64,000 bases of DNA from Pedobacter terrae (lineage in GTDB: Bacteria > Bacteroidota > Bacteroidia > Sphingobacteriales > Sphingobacteriaceae): contig NZ_FNCH01000005.1 in NCBI RefSeq assembly GCF_900100705.1, positions 124,001 through 188,000 of the forward strand, given 5' to 3'. This document shows, piece by piece, positions 25,961 through 35,040 of this stretch. The translations under genes were made by a program, and so were the position numbers. Each line of letters starts with the position of its first letter. Position 1 is the first letter of the stretch. The notes below the pieces were generated by a model that was not told the DNA's origin, did no database searches, and worked only from the letters and a program-made list of their open reading frames with translations.

Positions 25961-28669
25961 TACTGGCAATCCACGGCGATGGCGGTACAGGTCGTTTAGC
26001 TTTTTGTTCTTGTTTGTTAAATCTTCTAGCGCCAGATTGTACCATGTTCTAATTTCCAGATCGCCCGTATTTGTCAGTTCTGCAATGACCTTTATAATGG
26101 CGTTTTTAAAGAATTTTAAATACACGTAGCTATCAAACTTGCTACCCTCATCATTTACCCAAACTTCATCAGGTGCTTTCAAAACATCTTCAACTGCTGT
26201 TAAATACTTATGTCTGTCACCATAAATATCATTGTCGGCTGTATGGCCTTGAAGCCTGTTTTTTTCTAAAATAAGTTCACGGCCTTTATAGTCTTTAAGC
26301 ATCATTTTGCGTGTGCTTATTTTATGCTTGCGGTAGAAGTCCTGTATAACATCTCTGCTTTCTGCTTCTTTAAATTCAGTTTTGGCCGCGGCTTGCATTT
26401 CCTGTATCGGCTTTAAATTCCAATCATCGTAATACATCTGGCCAACATTTTTCAGTACCTTTTCAGGTGTGCTGCTGTATTGCTGACTATCTGTAAAAAC
26501 CTCTTTTGTGTTTGCTCTATTGATGCCAAAACCACTTTTTTTAGCCTTCGCCCATTCTTCAGTTTCAAAATAGGCTTTAACCATGTTCTGGCTTTCTTCC
26601 AATTCTCCAGCGCTTAGTTCGCTTTCCATCACCGGAACGATGTAACAGCGGCAACCCCATCCATTAGGCGGGAAAATCTTATCCCAAACAGGATCATCCC
26701 ACGCGAAAACAAGCCCGTGTAATAATCTATGTTCAGGCCGTACCCTGCTATCCTTTACCGTCAGATAGCGCCAGTATTTGAATGTTTTTCTTTGCTCCAG
26801 TAATCTGTAATAAGTGGCAGCGCTTTCGGCAACTGCATTAGCTGTATTCCATTCGGTTTGCAAATATTCTTTATTAGGCTGAACTAATACGCCGTTTTCG
26901 TAGCTGCTGAACTTCTTTTTAAGCGTTCTAAAGAAATCATCAAAGCTTTTGCTATTCCTGTATATTTCGTTCACTTCAGTAGACTGATAAGCAGCTTTGC
27001 CAGCAGAGAAACGAAACAAGTTCGTTTCCCATGCTGTATGCATTTTAGGATCAGTAATCCCGTAATCAAAACCAATATCGGTAAGCTTAACGCCTTCTTT
27101 ATTTTTCCAGCCTTCTTCAAAGCCATTGATTACATTTTCTGCATTCCAGTAAAACAGATTGCTATACAAGTATGCTTTACCTTGTGCTTTGTCTATTGCT
27201 TCAGCCAAAGATTTTATATCGAACTCTTTAGGTTTAAAGCTTAAGTTAAGCGTGTGGGTTTCTCCACACTGGCAGGTTTTCGCCCCGATCATCGCTGTCG
27301 GGGCGGATTGAAAAAGCTTTACTAACATCCTTTTCCAAAAGGTAGGGCTAACGCTTAGTTCTTTTTTGTTGTTCTGTGGGGTTTTAGCTTTCTTTACTTT
27401 TGAAGGTGTAGGGGTATCGTCTTTTTCTTCAGCCTCTTTATCTTCAAAAAGTGCGTTTGCGCTATCTTGAATGGCTTTTTTTAGCTGATTGTAATTTTTA
27501 GGCCGTGGCATCCCGTATTTTTCATAAAAGAAATCATCATCAAAAGGAATCTTCAGTTCCTTTGCCATTTTAAAATGCAGATCAAATTCTTCTTTTAGGC
27601 TTAATCCGGTTCTACTCTTTAAAATGAAAGTGCCGCCTTTGGTATCAAAGCCAGCAGCCTTTAAAACAGTTATAAAACGGCTGTTTAAATTTCTTCTTAC
27701 AAAATTTAAATCTGTTTCATGTTTCCTGTTATCGGAGTTCTGGTGTATTTGTGCTTGTGCGTAGCCGCTGCTTTTACTGCTGTCTGTAGTTTCGGTGCTG
27801 CCTAATAAAACCTTACTGATGTAAGCATCCATTTTGCTGATAAAACTATCCTGTAGCTGGCCGCTGGCATTACCCGTATTTTGATGGATTTCTAATTTTG
27901 TTCCATCAGGCCGGATAATCACGCCACCCCCGCCCATTTCCTGAAATGTCTTAGCCAGTTCTAATCGCTGGTTTTCATCGAATCCATCCCAAGTGGCATC
28001 AATGATACCGCGGCCAAAAATCTCAATAAATTCAGCCCAATCACTTGTAGTGCCACGTTTTAAAATAGCATACATGGCCGCGGAAAGCAGTAAGCCTAAA
28101 TCATTGCTTTTGCCAAACTCCATTATTGTTTTAGCGTAAATACCCTCACGGATATTAATGCCGTCAGTACTCATAGGATCATAAGCAATCATGCCAGCTT
28201 CCGGCCTCATGTGCTTAGGTGGTACTTCGTAAAGTGAAAATTCGTTTTGTTCGTTATCATTAATAAAAAACGTAGGTTCAGCCATGCTGTAACCCCATGC
28301 TTTACTTTTGATAATTACGGTAAGTAAATCTTCGAAACCAACACAATCAATTAGTTCGTTAATTTCGTCAACGGGATTTCCGTCTCTGTCTGTAAAAATC
28401 CATTCAGCTGTAGTAATTGCTTCAACACGTTTGCCCCAAACGGCAATTACCTGACCATCTGTAGTGCTGATATCATGATACAAATCGTATAACGTCACCC
28501 TTCGCGGCGCTGATCCTTCAGCCGATCTGGTTGCGTTTCTCCAGTTGGTTAAATCGAGACTTCTACGGTTATGTGGCTGTACGCTTAAGCGGTTCATTAC
28601 TGCTGGTGGTGTTGGAACTCCAGCGGTAGGCTTAATAATTCTTTTGTTTTTATTTTTCTTGTTGCTCAT
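25952..28669 (-). CDS. Portal (DUF935) - MuF - PBECR-type nuclease triple fusion
   Basis: 905 residues. Residues 1 to about 430 are a Mu gp29-type portal (DUF935: RRVTLYDLYHDISTTDGQV, VKRGTTSDWAEFIEIFGRG-like region, GSTETTDSSKSSGYAQAQIHQ). About 500-700 are a MuF minor head domain (VKDSRVRPEHRLLHG, FPPNGWGCRCYIVPV, around residue 640). About 750-905 resemble a phage barnase/EndoU/colicin/RelE-type nuclease (PBECR): LQGHTADNDIYGDRHKYL, DEVWVNDEGS. Portal and MuF are separate in Mu. The nuclease tail is typical of MuF effectors injected or carried with the virion. Family of the last domain is pattern-based. Confidence 0.85.
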   Translation of the reverse strand: MSNKKNKNKRIIKPTAGVPTPPAVMNRLSVQPHNRRSLDLTNWRNATRSAEGSAPRRVTLYDLYHDISTTDGQVIAVWGKRVEAITTAEWIFTDRDGNPVDEINELIDCVGFEDLLTVIIKSKAWGYSMAEPTFFINDNEQNEFSLYEVPPKHMRPEAGMIAYDPMSTDGINIREGIYAKTIMEFGKSNDLGLLLSAAMYAILKRGTTSDWAEFIEIFGRGIIDATWDGFDENQRLELAKTFQEMGGGGVIIRPDGTKLEIHQNTGNASGQLQDSFISKMDAYISKVLLGSTETTDSSKSSGYAQAQIHQNSDNRKHETDLNFVRRNLNSRFITVLKAAGFDTKGGTFILKSRTGLSLKEEFDLHFKMAKELKIPFDDDFFYEKYGMPRPKNYNQLKKAIQDSANALFEDKEAEEKDDTPTPSKVKKAKTPQNNKKELSVSPTFWKRMLVKLFQSAPTAMIGAKTCQCGETHTLNLSFKPKEFDIKSLAEAIDKAQGKAYLYSNLFYWNAENVINGFEEGWKNKEGVKLTDIGFDYGITDPKMHTAWETNLFRFSAGKAAYQSTEVNEIYRNSKSFDDFFRTLKKKFSSYENGVLVQPNKEYLQTEWNTANAVAESAATYYRLLEQRKTFKYWRYLTVKDSRVRPEHRLLHGLVFAWDDPVWDKIFPPNGWGCRCYIVPVMESELSAGELEESQNMVKAYFETEEWAKAKKSGFGINRANTKEVFTDSQQYSSTPEKVLKNVGQMYYDDWNLKPIQEMQAAAKTEFKEAESRDVIQDFYRKHKISTRKMMLKDYKGRELILEKNRLQGHTADNDIYGDRHKYLTAVEDVLKAPDEVWVNDEGSKFDSYVYLKFFKNAIIKVIAELTNTGDLEIRTWYNLALEDLTNKNKKLNDLYRHRRGLPVKK

Positions 28670-28681
28670 CTGGCTTAAGTG

Positions 28682-29095
28682 TTAAAAGTAATTGCCTCTT
28701 TTGGTTCTGCTGGTTACGCTGAATACGCCGCCACTAAAATCTTCTTCAGCTAACGGCCATCCTTTCGGAACGGTTCTGCCACTTTGTATTTTGCCTAATT
28801 CAGCAATAGCGGCCTTATAGCGTTTTTCAGCTATTTCAAAATCAACATTTACATTACAGATATTTATAAAGTGCCATTTGGACATATCTTTAATGTAGGT
28901 TCGAAGGTTGGCGTACTTAATTTTATCCTCACTGATGAAAATAATATCGGTGTTGAAGCGGCTTAGGTAGCCTGAAGCTTCAGCCATTGCGGTGGCAATG
29001 GCATCGTTTAGTATTTCATCATCGTTGTCGCTAATCGCATCTATACTACCTTCGTACATGTGCGTTAAAAAATCTTGTTTAGTTATAAAATCCAT
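28682..29095 (-). CDS. DUF1320 head protein (Mu gp36-like)
   Basis: 137 residues of the DUF1320/Mu gp36 family: DFLTHMYEGSIDAISDNDDEIL, then MAEASGYLSRFNTDIIF and a Lys/Asp helix. A head or head-tail-joining component. Follows the portal fusion closely and ends about 5 bases from the terminase. Confidence 0.75.
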   Translation of the reverse strand: MDFITKQDFLTHMYEGSIDAISDNDDEILNDAIATAMAEASGYLSRFNTDIIFISEDKIKYANLRTYIKDMSKWHFINICNVNVDFEIAEKRYKAAIAELGKIQSGRTVPKGWPLAEEDFSGGVFSVTSRTKRGNYF

Positions 29096-29099
29096 GTTG

Positions 29100-30602
29100 T
29101 TAAATTCTTCTGCTGCCTTTACGGCTTGCGTTAATGGTTTGAATATTACTGGTGTTGTTCATTGCTTTGTTGTTGACTACGAATATTGCGCCCTCTACTG
29201 CATCCGGTGCATCATCATGCGCCCTGCTGGTTGGGCTTAGTGCTAAAAATTGCCCTTCAGTATTTTTCATGTGTTGGGTTTCTTTTTCCGCTTCATTAAA
29301 AATCAATTCGCCATTTCGGTTAAGTGGTTCTAATGTGCTTTCTATCCGGTGGTATTTATCCGGCTTATCCCTATCATCAGGTTTCGGGTGTAAGGTCATG
29401 CCGTGGCGTAAATTGGCTGCTGTTATGTCCAGTTTCAACATATCATCAATCCACGGCCATTCTATATAGAAGTACACCGGAACTTCACCTTTTACATAAT
29501 CCAAAATCTCATAATTCCAATCCAGCATTTGGGCTGTAGTGGTTTGGTCGCAATAGATTTTAATTACATGGTATTCGTTTTTCCAGCGCCCAACTAACAT
29601 GGTGGCCTTGAAATCCCCTTTCTTTTTATAGGATGGATCAGTATAGGCAACTAAATATCTATAGTCTTTAAGCTTGCGCATTTTGCCGTATCGAAGGCTT
29701 TTAAATACGCGACCTTCAGTAACGGGGTTGTTGTAGTATTCACCTTGTATAGCCTTATAACTAAGGTTTCTCAAAGCGGTATCTATCATTTCTTCCGTGT
29801 TTTTTTGTGGCCACGTAGATTTGCCGTTTTTATCCCGAATATTTACAATCTTATAATAGTCGGCGGCTTTCATTGCCCGAACGGTGCAGCAATCTTCAGC
29901 AATAATATTTCCACACCACAGAATTAATAGGGGTACAGATATAGATCGTGTTGGGATTAAAGCCTTTTCAAACCAGTCATATTTTTGTGTGACGGTGTCG
30001 GGGTTCCGGCAATCTTCATCTGTATCAAAATCATCAACAATAATCCCGTCTGGTCTTACTTCATCATTACGGCTACCTCTGGGGCTTTGTCCTGCTCCAA
30101 TGGCTCTAAATGCCACACCTTTAAGGGTGATGAATTCGCCTTCACTCCAATTGCCATAGCTTTTCTGTATGCCGTAATCAGCAATTAAACGGGCGTTGTT
30201 TTCTAAAATTGATTTATATGGCCGCAAAAGTCTTACTGCATTATCATAGCTGTTTGAGCCTAAAAACCAATTTTTCTTTTTGCCTGTTACGGATAGCTTA
30301 ATAGCTGCCATCATGGCTCTGCCAGATTTTGATAATTCCCTAGCCCATGGTGTTACCTCAAACCATTCGGGGTTATTCATTATCCGCCTTGTGCTGGCTT
30401 TGTGCCAATCAGTCGGTTCAGAGGTGTAGAAATTGGCAAAGTATTCTTTAAACCAAGCTTCATCATCGGCTTCAAGTTTTTCAATGCGATTACGTTTATC
30501 TAACTCTGAATTATCCTGTCTTACTGGATTGGTTCTATTTCCATCTTCTACGAACTTATCCCAATCGAAAAGCGCGTGTTTTTCGGCTGACGTCAAAATC
30601 AT
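29100..30602 (-). CDS. Terminase large subunit
   Basis: 500 residues; packages phage DNA. ATPase part: FLGSNSYDNAVRLL in place of a standard Walker A, and GIIVDDFDTDEDCR as Walker B. Nuclease part: AYTDPSYKKKGDFKATML, YIEWPWIDDML and C-terminal HDDAPDAVEGAIF, acidic residues of the RNase H-fold nuclease. Overlaps the upstream small subunit gene by four bases. Confidence 0.9.
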   Translation of the reverse strand: MILTSAEKHALFDWDKFVEDGNRTNPVRQDNSELDKRNRIEKLEADDEAWFKEYFANFYTSEPTDWHKASTRRIMNNPEWFEVTPWARELSKSGRAMMAAIKLSVTGKKKNWFLGSNSYDNAVRLLRPYKSILENNARLIADYGIQKSYGNWSEGEFITLKGVAFRAIGAGQSPRGSRNDEVRPDGIIVDDFDTDEDCRNPDTVTQKYDWFEKALIPTRSISVPLLILWCGNIIAEDCCTVRAMKAADYYKIVNIRDKNGKSTWPQKNTEEMIDTALRNLSYKAIQGEYYNNPVTEGRVFKSLRYGKMRKLKDYRYLVAYTDPSYKKKGDFKATMLVGRWKNEYHVIKIYCDQTTTAQMLDWNYEILDYVKGEVPVYFYIEWPWIDDMLKLDITAANLRHGMTLHPKPDDRDKPDKYHRIESTLEPLNRNGELIFNEAEKETQHMKNTEGQFLALSPTSRAHDDAPDAVEGAIFVVNNKAMNNTSNIQTINASRKGSRRI

Positions 30603-31063
30603 CGCAGTAGTGATTTAATAAATATGTCAGCCCATTTCGTGATAATTTTAGCTTCTTCAGCATTTTCAGGCCGTACGAATCTTATCAAATCCATACAGGC
30701 GGCAATAATTTCTGGCTTGCTTGCGGTGACTTCCAAAGCTTTAATGTCATTTACCAGCATACGGCGAACTAGAGCTGTTTTGTGGTCGGCAAACCTTGCG
30801 CCTTCCTTTTGGCCTTTAATCACTTCCTGAATCTCTGTTAACTCATCCAGTAAATCGCTCATGCGTTCTTCCCTCGTTAAAAGGAAGTTTTTTTTAAGGC
30901 TAGCCCATTTGCCTTCTGTAACCCATTTGCTGATAGTGTTGCCACTGGTTCCTACACGTTCAGCCAGGGCTTTTTGATTGGTGATGTTTTCGTGTAGGTA
31001 CAGTACTTTGGCGTGCTCCTTAAGCCGTTCCAGTTCCTCTTTTGTAAGTCGTTTTTTTGCCAT
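30599..31063 (-). CDS. Terminase small subunit-like DNA-binding protein
   Basis: 154 residues with an N-terminal helix-turn-helix (ITNQKALAERVGTSGNTISKWVTEGKW) as in gp27/DUF1804- and gpP-type small terminase subunits. Directly upstream of, and overlapping, the large subunit. First gene of the - strand operon. Confidence 0.75.
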   Translation of the reverse strand: MAKKRLTKEELERLKEHAKVLYLHENITNQKALAERVGTSGNTISKWVTEGKWASLKKNFLLTREERMSDLLDELTEIQEVIKGQKEGARFADHKTALVRRMLVNDIKALEVTASKPEIIAACMDLIRFVRPENAEEAKIITKWADIFIKSLLR

Positions 31064-31228
31064 AACACTTCAAAAATGCACGCTATATATAGGCTAAAAA
31101 AACTGGGTTGCGCTATCACGTCACCTATTGCCGCAATAACGTAAACATGGCGCTGTGATGCTGCAAACCGATTTTTTTGCCTGTTTTTGTAGAAGTACGT
31201 TTGTGCCAACAAAAAGAAAAAGCGGCAA
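31064..31228. promoter_or_regulatory. Divergent late promoter region
   Basis: 165 bases between the two oppositely directed structural blocks. Rightward, TACGTTTG (31196-31203) fits a -7 box, but the nearest TTTG is at 16 instead of 19-21 bases, consistent with activator dependence. No good leftward box is seen. Two CRGC-type dyads (TGCACGC, GGCGCTGTG) lie here without clear symmetry. Confidence 0.45.
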
Positions 31229-32281
31229 ATGAAAAGAGCAAGCAAGCGTATTATTCTTACCAGTGAAAATGTTAACCGCCACGGCTTTCGTGTACTAACT
31301 GATGGGATTGATTTAACGCAATTTGAAAACAACCCCGTGATGTTGTGGATGCACAATAGGGCGTGGGGTAATAAGGAAAACGATATCCTGCCTTTAGGTA
31401 ATGTAGTTGAACTTAAAAGGGAAACTGATCCGGTATTAGGAAAGATTATAACTGGTTTGCCTGTCTTTGATGATACTGATGATTTTGCTATGCGTATTTG
31501 CAATAAATACGAAAACGGAACTATCCGCATGGCATCAGTAGGATTAAACCCGACCGAATGGAGTGAAGACCCCGAATTGCTACTGCAAGGCCAAAGAGCG
31601 GCCACACTAACAAAATCTATTCTGGAAGAATTAAGCCTTTGCGATATCGGTAGCAATGATAACGCTTTGCAGATAGCCCTTTATGATGATAATCATAAAC
31701 TGGTTCAACTTTCATTTGAAGGCGAAAACGCCACCGTGCCACTAATTAAACACCCACTTATAACATTAGAAATGAACAAAATTGAATTAACATCTGCTAA
31801 AGCAGCAGTACTGTTGGGCTTAAAGGAAATTGGCACTACAGATGAATTTGAAACGAAGGTAGCGGAAGTTGTGCAGCTGGCGCAAAACCAAAAAACCCAA
31901 ATCGAAACCTTAACCCGTGAAAAATCGGAGTTGCAGAAAAAAGTCGATGATGAAGCGGCTATTCAGCTAACTGTAAAAATTGAAACCTTAGTTCAGGGGG
32001 CTGTTGAGAGCCGCAAAATTACTGCTGACGAAAAGCCGCTATATGTTGAGTTGGCAACGGCAAATTATGGCAATGTAGAAAAGTTGCTTAACGCTAAAAG
32101 CGGTACGCCTACAGCCGCGGAAATCCTGAAAAACAAAGAAGGTGAAACGGTAAACCTTTACGCTGGTAAAACATGGGATCAGCTGGACAGAGAAGGGCTT
32201 TTGGTAAAGCTAAAAGCTGCTGATTTCTCCCTGTTTAAATCTCTTTTCAAAACTGAATTTAACAAAGAATACAAAGGCTAA
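31229..32281 (+). CDS. Prohead protease / scaffold (Mu gpI/Z-like)
   Basis: 350 residues. The N-terminal ~170 form a prohead-protease-like domain (TSENVNRHGFRVLTDGIDLTQ, NPVMLWMHNR, LGNVVELKRE). From M182 (ATG 31772) an acidic coiled-coil scaffold (QTQIETLTREKSELQKKVDDE) follows. The layout equals Mu I, whose 3' part also yields scaffold Z from an internal start. It processes the head and assembles capsomers. Confidence 0.8.
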   Translation: MKRASKRIILTSENVNRHGFRVLTDGIDLTQFENNPVMLWMHNRAWGNKENDILPLGNVVELKRETDPVLGKIITGLPVFDDTDDFAMRICNKYENGTIRMASVGLNPTEWSEDPELLLQGQRAATLTKSILEELSLCDIGSNDNALQIALYDDNHKLVQLSFEGENATVPLIKHPLITLEMNKIELTSAKAAVLLGLKEIGTTDEFETKVAEVVQLAQNQKTQIETLTREKSELQKKVDDEAAIQLTVKIETLVQGAVESRKITADEKPLYVELATANYGNVEKLLNAKSGTPTAAEILKNKEGETVNLYAGKTWDQLDREGLLVKLKAADFSLFKSLFKTEFNKEYKG

Positions 32282-32346
32282 GCCGCTTTTGGTTTAGCTG
32301 GATTTACAAACAACAAAAACTTAAAAAACCATTAATAAAATAAAAA

Positions 32347-33444
32347 ATGAAAAACTTAAAATTAAAACCTTTAAACCTGCTTTACAATGTTCTGGTATTT
32401 GCAGTATTGTTTGCCTTCATGCAAATCAATTTACTTTATGCCGTTCCTGCTGGCCTTATTACTGGTTTCGCGTTAGGGTTTTGCAAACCAAAATTAGTTG
32501 CTCTTTTTATGGCGGTTCAGGTTGAAATCTGGGAAAAGGATATTGAATCAAACCTGAAGCAAGATAACATGTTTCTTTCCACATTTAAGCAAGCGGAAAA
32601 GGCGAATATACAAGGCCGTACCGTTCATATCCCACAAGCTGGAAAAGGTGGAAACGTGGTTAAGAATAGAACTCAATTACCTGCTGAAGTTAAAAGACGT
32701 ACGGATACGGTAGTAAGTTATCAAATCAATGAGTTTACCAGTGATCCGATGTTAATCACCAACGCTGAAGATGCAGAACTTTCATATGACAAACGTTCTG
32801 ACGTTTTAGAAGATGAGCGTAGAAACTTAGCTGAAGATGTTGCTGAAGATGTATTACAGTCAATCGTTCACGCACAAGTTGGCGTAAGTGCTGATCTGCC
32901 AGCATCGTCAATCATTGTAACCAGCGGCGCTGATGTGCAAGCTACTGCTATGGATGCTACAGGAACACGTAAAGCGTATGCTTTAGGTAATCTACAGACC
33001 GCCAGAACATTTTTTATTAAGCAAAAGATGTGGACAGAAGGCAGAATGTTTGCTTTGTTGTCGGCTGAAGCTGCTGCACAAATCTTTCCAGCTGATAGCT
33101 TAATCGCTGCCACTTACATGGCTTCGGTATCTGAAGCTGAAAGACGTGCTGGAGTGATGTACAAAGCTTACGGATTTACCATCATGGTACGTTCAACCGT
33201 TTACACTCTTACTGGTGCTGGAGCATTCAAGCCGTTCGGCGCTGAAGGTGCTGCAACTGATTGCGAAGGTATTGTATTCTACAATGGTAACGCGGTTGAG
33301 TTCGCTATGGGAGATGTTGAGTTTTTCGCTAACGAGAAAGAAGCAACCTTTTACGGTGATGTGTATTCGTTCTTAGTGCGTTGTGGCGCAAGGGCTAGAA
33401 GGGCTGCTTACGAAGGTATTTTAATCTTCAAACAGGGCGCTTAA
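32347..33444 (+). CDS. Major capsid protein with hydrophobic N-terminal extension
   Basis: 365 residues. From M55 (ATG 32509; MAVQVEIWEKDIESNLK) onward it resembles major head proteins of this phage class (FTSDPMLITNAEDAELSYDKR, AEDVLQSIVHAQVG, and a C-terminal RRAAYEGILIFKQ). Residues 1-54 hold two hydrophobic stretches (VLVFAVLFAFMQINLLYAV, AGLITGFALGF), not expected in a coat protein. Both starts are open; the extension may be an artefact, a cleaved delta region or a membrane anchor. Confidence 0.8.
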   Translation: MKNLKLKPLNLLYNVLVFAVLFAFMQINLLYAVPAGLITGFALGFCKPKLVALFMAVQVEIWEKDIESNLKQDNMFLSTFKQAEKANIQGRTVHIPQAGKGGNVVKNRTQLPAEVKRRTDTVVSYQINEFTSDPMLITNAEDAELSYDKRSDVLEDERRNLAEDVAEDVLQSIVHAQVGVSADLPASSIIVTSGADVQATAMDATGTRKAYALGNLQTARTFFIKQKMWTEGRMFALLSAEAAAQIFPADSLIAATYMASVSEAERRAGVMYKAYGFTIMVRSTVYTLTGAGAFKPFGAEGAATDCEGIVFYNGNAVEFAMGDVEFFANEKEATFYGDVYSFLVRCGARARRAAYEGILIFKQGA

Positions 33445-33509
33445 AAATAAAGGTTAATCAATCTAATAGCGGGGCGGCTTAGTGCCACCCGCTTAACCTA
33501 AAAAATCCA

Positions 33510-34022
33510 ATGAAGTTTTTAAATAAGATGCTTGCTACGTTCGATTATCATAGCTGGCCAGAATTTGGACAAAGTTTGTTGCCATCTTCAAAATACGGGT
33601 GGACGGTGCTAAGTGCTGGTTTTAGCCTTTCAGTATTCCCGTTCGTAGATAGGGTTTTCGGGTTGGATGCCTATGCGTTCGCTGTCTTAATCCTGGTCTT
33701 TATTGCGGAATTGACTAGCGGCCTGATTGCTGCCAGTATTCGTAAGGAAGCAATTAGCAGCATGAAGCTAAGCCGCTTTTCCTTTAAGGTTTTTTATTAT
33801 CTGGTGCTGATCGCGTTGCCTTACGTAATGGCTGAAAGCTTCAAATCGCATGGAAGAACGGCGGCTGCTTTTATGTTCGATTGGCTGCATTTGTTTTTAC
33901 TGGCTCAAATCATTCTCGAAAACGTAGTAAGTATTCTTGAAAACTTAGCCGTGATCAGCGGTAAGGATAAAACGCACTGGATCGCAAAAATTCAACAAAA
34001 ATTCAACAATCTAATATCATGA
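33510..34022 (+). CDS. Holin
   Basis: 170 residues with several membrane segments (about 28-75, 90-112, 120-140), including FAVLILVFIAELTSGLIAA and a short charged C terminus, like the toxin-secretion/phage-lysis holin family. Overlaps the endolysin start by four bases. Confidence 0.75.
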   Translation: MKFLNKMLATFDYHSWPEFGQSLLPSSKYGWTVLSAGFSLSVFPFVDRVFGLDAYAFAVLILVFIAELTSGLIAASIRKEAISSMKLSRFSFKVFYYLVLIALPYVMAESFKSHGRTAAAFMFDWLHLFLLAQIILENVVSILENLAVISGKDKTHWIAKIQQKFNNLIS

Positions 34023-34537
34023 ACAGAGCAGAAAAAATAATCTCCATAGCTAAAAGCTACATTGGCATAAAAGAAAAAACAGGTAACAAAGGTTTCTGGA
34101 ATGCAGCCTTTGAAAAGTTAATGATTGCGGTAGGCTGGTATGTTGGTGCTGCATGGTGTGCCTTCTTTACAAAAAACGCTTACCTGCAAGCATATTCCGA
34201 TAACAAAGCCTTCGTTGCTGTGATTAAAAATTGTTTCACTGGTGGCGCTGTTGACACCTTTAACCGTGTGAAAGCAAACGGCACATTCGCGACCGGATCA
34301 ACCCCCAAAAATGGCGCTATAGTTGTTTTTAGGATGGGTAATACTTCGCGTGGTCATCACGGAATTGTAGTTAATTCTGCTTATGCCACTAACACCATGC
34401 AAACGGTCGAAGGTAATACCAATTCTGCTGGCAGTCGTGAAGGTGATACGGTAGCAATTAAGCTTAGAACAATCACCCGCGACTTTAAAGCTGATGGCCT
34501 GAATGTCGTTGGATATATCTATCCATTTGAAGTATAG
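34019..34537 (+). CDS. Endolysin, CHAP-type peptidoglycan endopeptidase
   Basis: 172 residues without a signal peptide: EKIISIAKSYIGIKEKTGN, catalytic Cys in GAAWCAFFTKNA, His in GHHGIVVNS and an EGNTN motif, the order of CHAP/NlpC-type amidases. Requires the holin to reach the cell wall. The next gene begins 3 bases later. Confidence 0.8.
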   Translation: MNRAEKIISIAKSYIGIKEKTGNKGFWNAAFEKLMIAVGWYVGAAWCAFFTKNAYLQAYSDNKAFVAVIKNCFTGGAVDTFNRVKANGTFATGSTPKNGAIVVFRMGNTSRGHHGIVVNSAYATNTMQTVEGNTNSAGSREGDTVAIKLRTITRDFKADGLNVVGYIYPFEV

Positions 34538-34539
34538 CC

Positions 34540-35040
34540 ATGAAAGATATGCAAGTTAAATGCTGGCAATTATTAGCCTTTCTTGTTTTCGGCCTATTGG
34601 CGCTATCTAGTTGCAGGGTTCGGGAAAAAAGCCTAAGCACGCAAATATCAAACTCTTTACTTGTGGATAGTAATAGCCTGCATTATAGCAAGGCAAAGCT
34701 TGTAACCTCTTTTTACGGCGATGTGCTTACAGGTACTTATAATCCCGATAGTTTGGATGCTGATAGCGCTGTTTTTGAAAGTGCCGGAATAAAGGTCACG
34801 TTTAAAAAAAGGGCAAAAGGCAAAGGTTTTGATTTCGCGGCCAAAGCTAAGCCCGTGGCGCGATCAGAGTTGACGGCGTTAGACAGCAATACAACAAAGG
34901 TTAACAAACAACAGCATTCAAGTTTTAACCAGCAAAGTGATTTAAAAGTTAAATCCCCCCAATGGGCAAAGTGGCTACCCTTAATATTTATAGTGGCAAT
35001 TATTTTACTGGTTTATTGGGCTTACAAAAAGTTTATATGA
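34540..35040 (+). CDS. Candidate unimolecular spanin
   Basis: 166 residues. Lipoprotein signal with lipobox LSSC (C25) at the N terminus and a single C-terminal membrane segment (WLPLIFIVAIILLVYWAY). So one end would sit in the outer membrane and the other in the inner membrane, the u-spanin topology known from phage T1 gp11. Follows holin and endolysin. The fusion of membranes in lysis is inferred from topology and context. Confidence 0.7.
   Translation: MKDMQVKCWQLLAFLVFGLLALSSCRVREKSLSTQISNSLLVDSNSLHYSKAKLVTSFYGDVLTGTYNPDSLDADSAVFESAGIKVTFKKRAKGKGFDFAAKAKPVARSELTALDSNTTKVNKQQHSSFNQQSDLKVKSPQWAKWLPLIFIVAIILLVYWAYKKFI

Noticed and set aside
13365..31085. Shared AAAAATGyrCGCTAT motif at 13365 and 31075
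   Set aside because: 13 of 15 matching positions is expected by chance many times in 33 kb.
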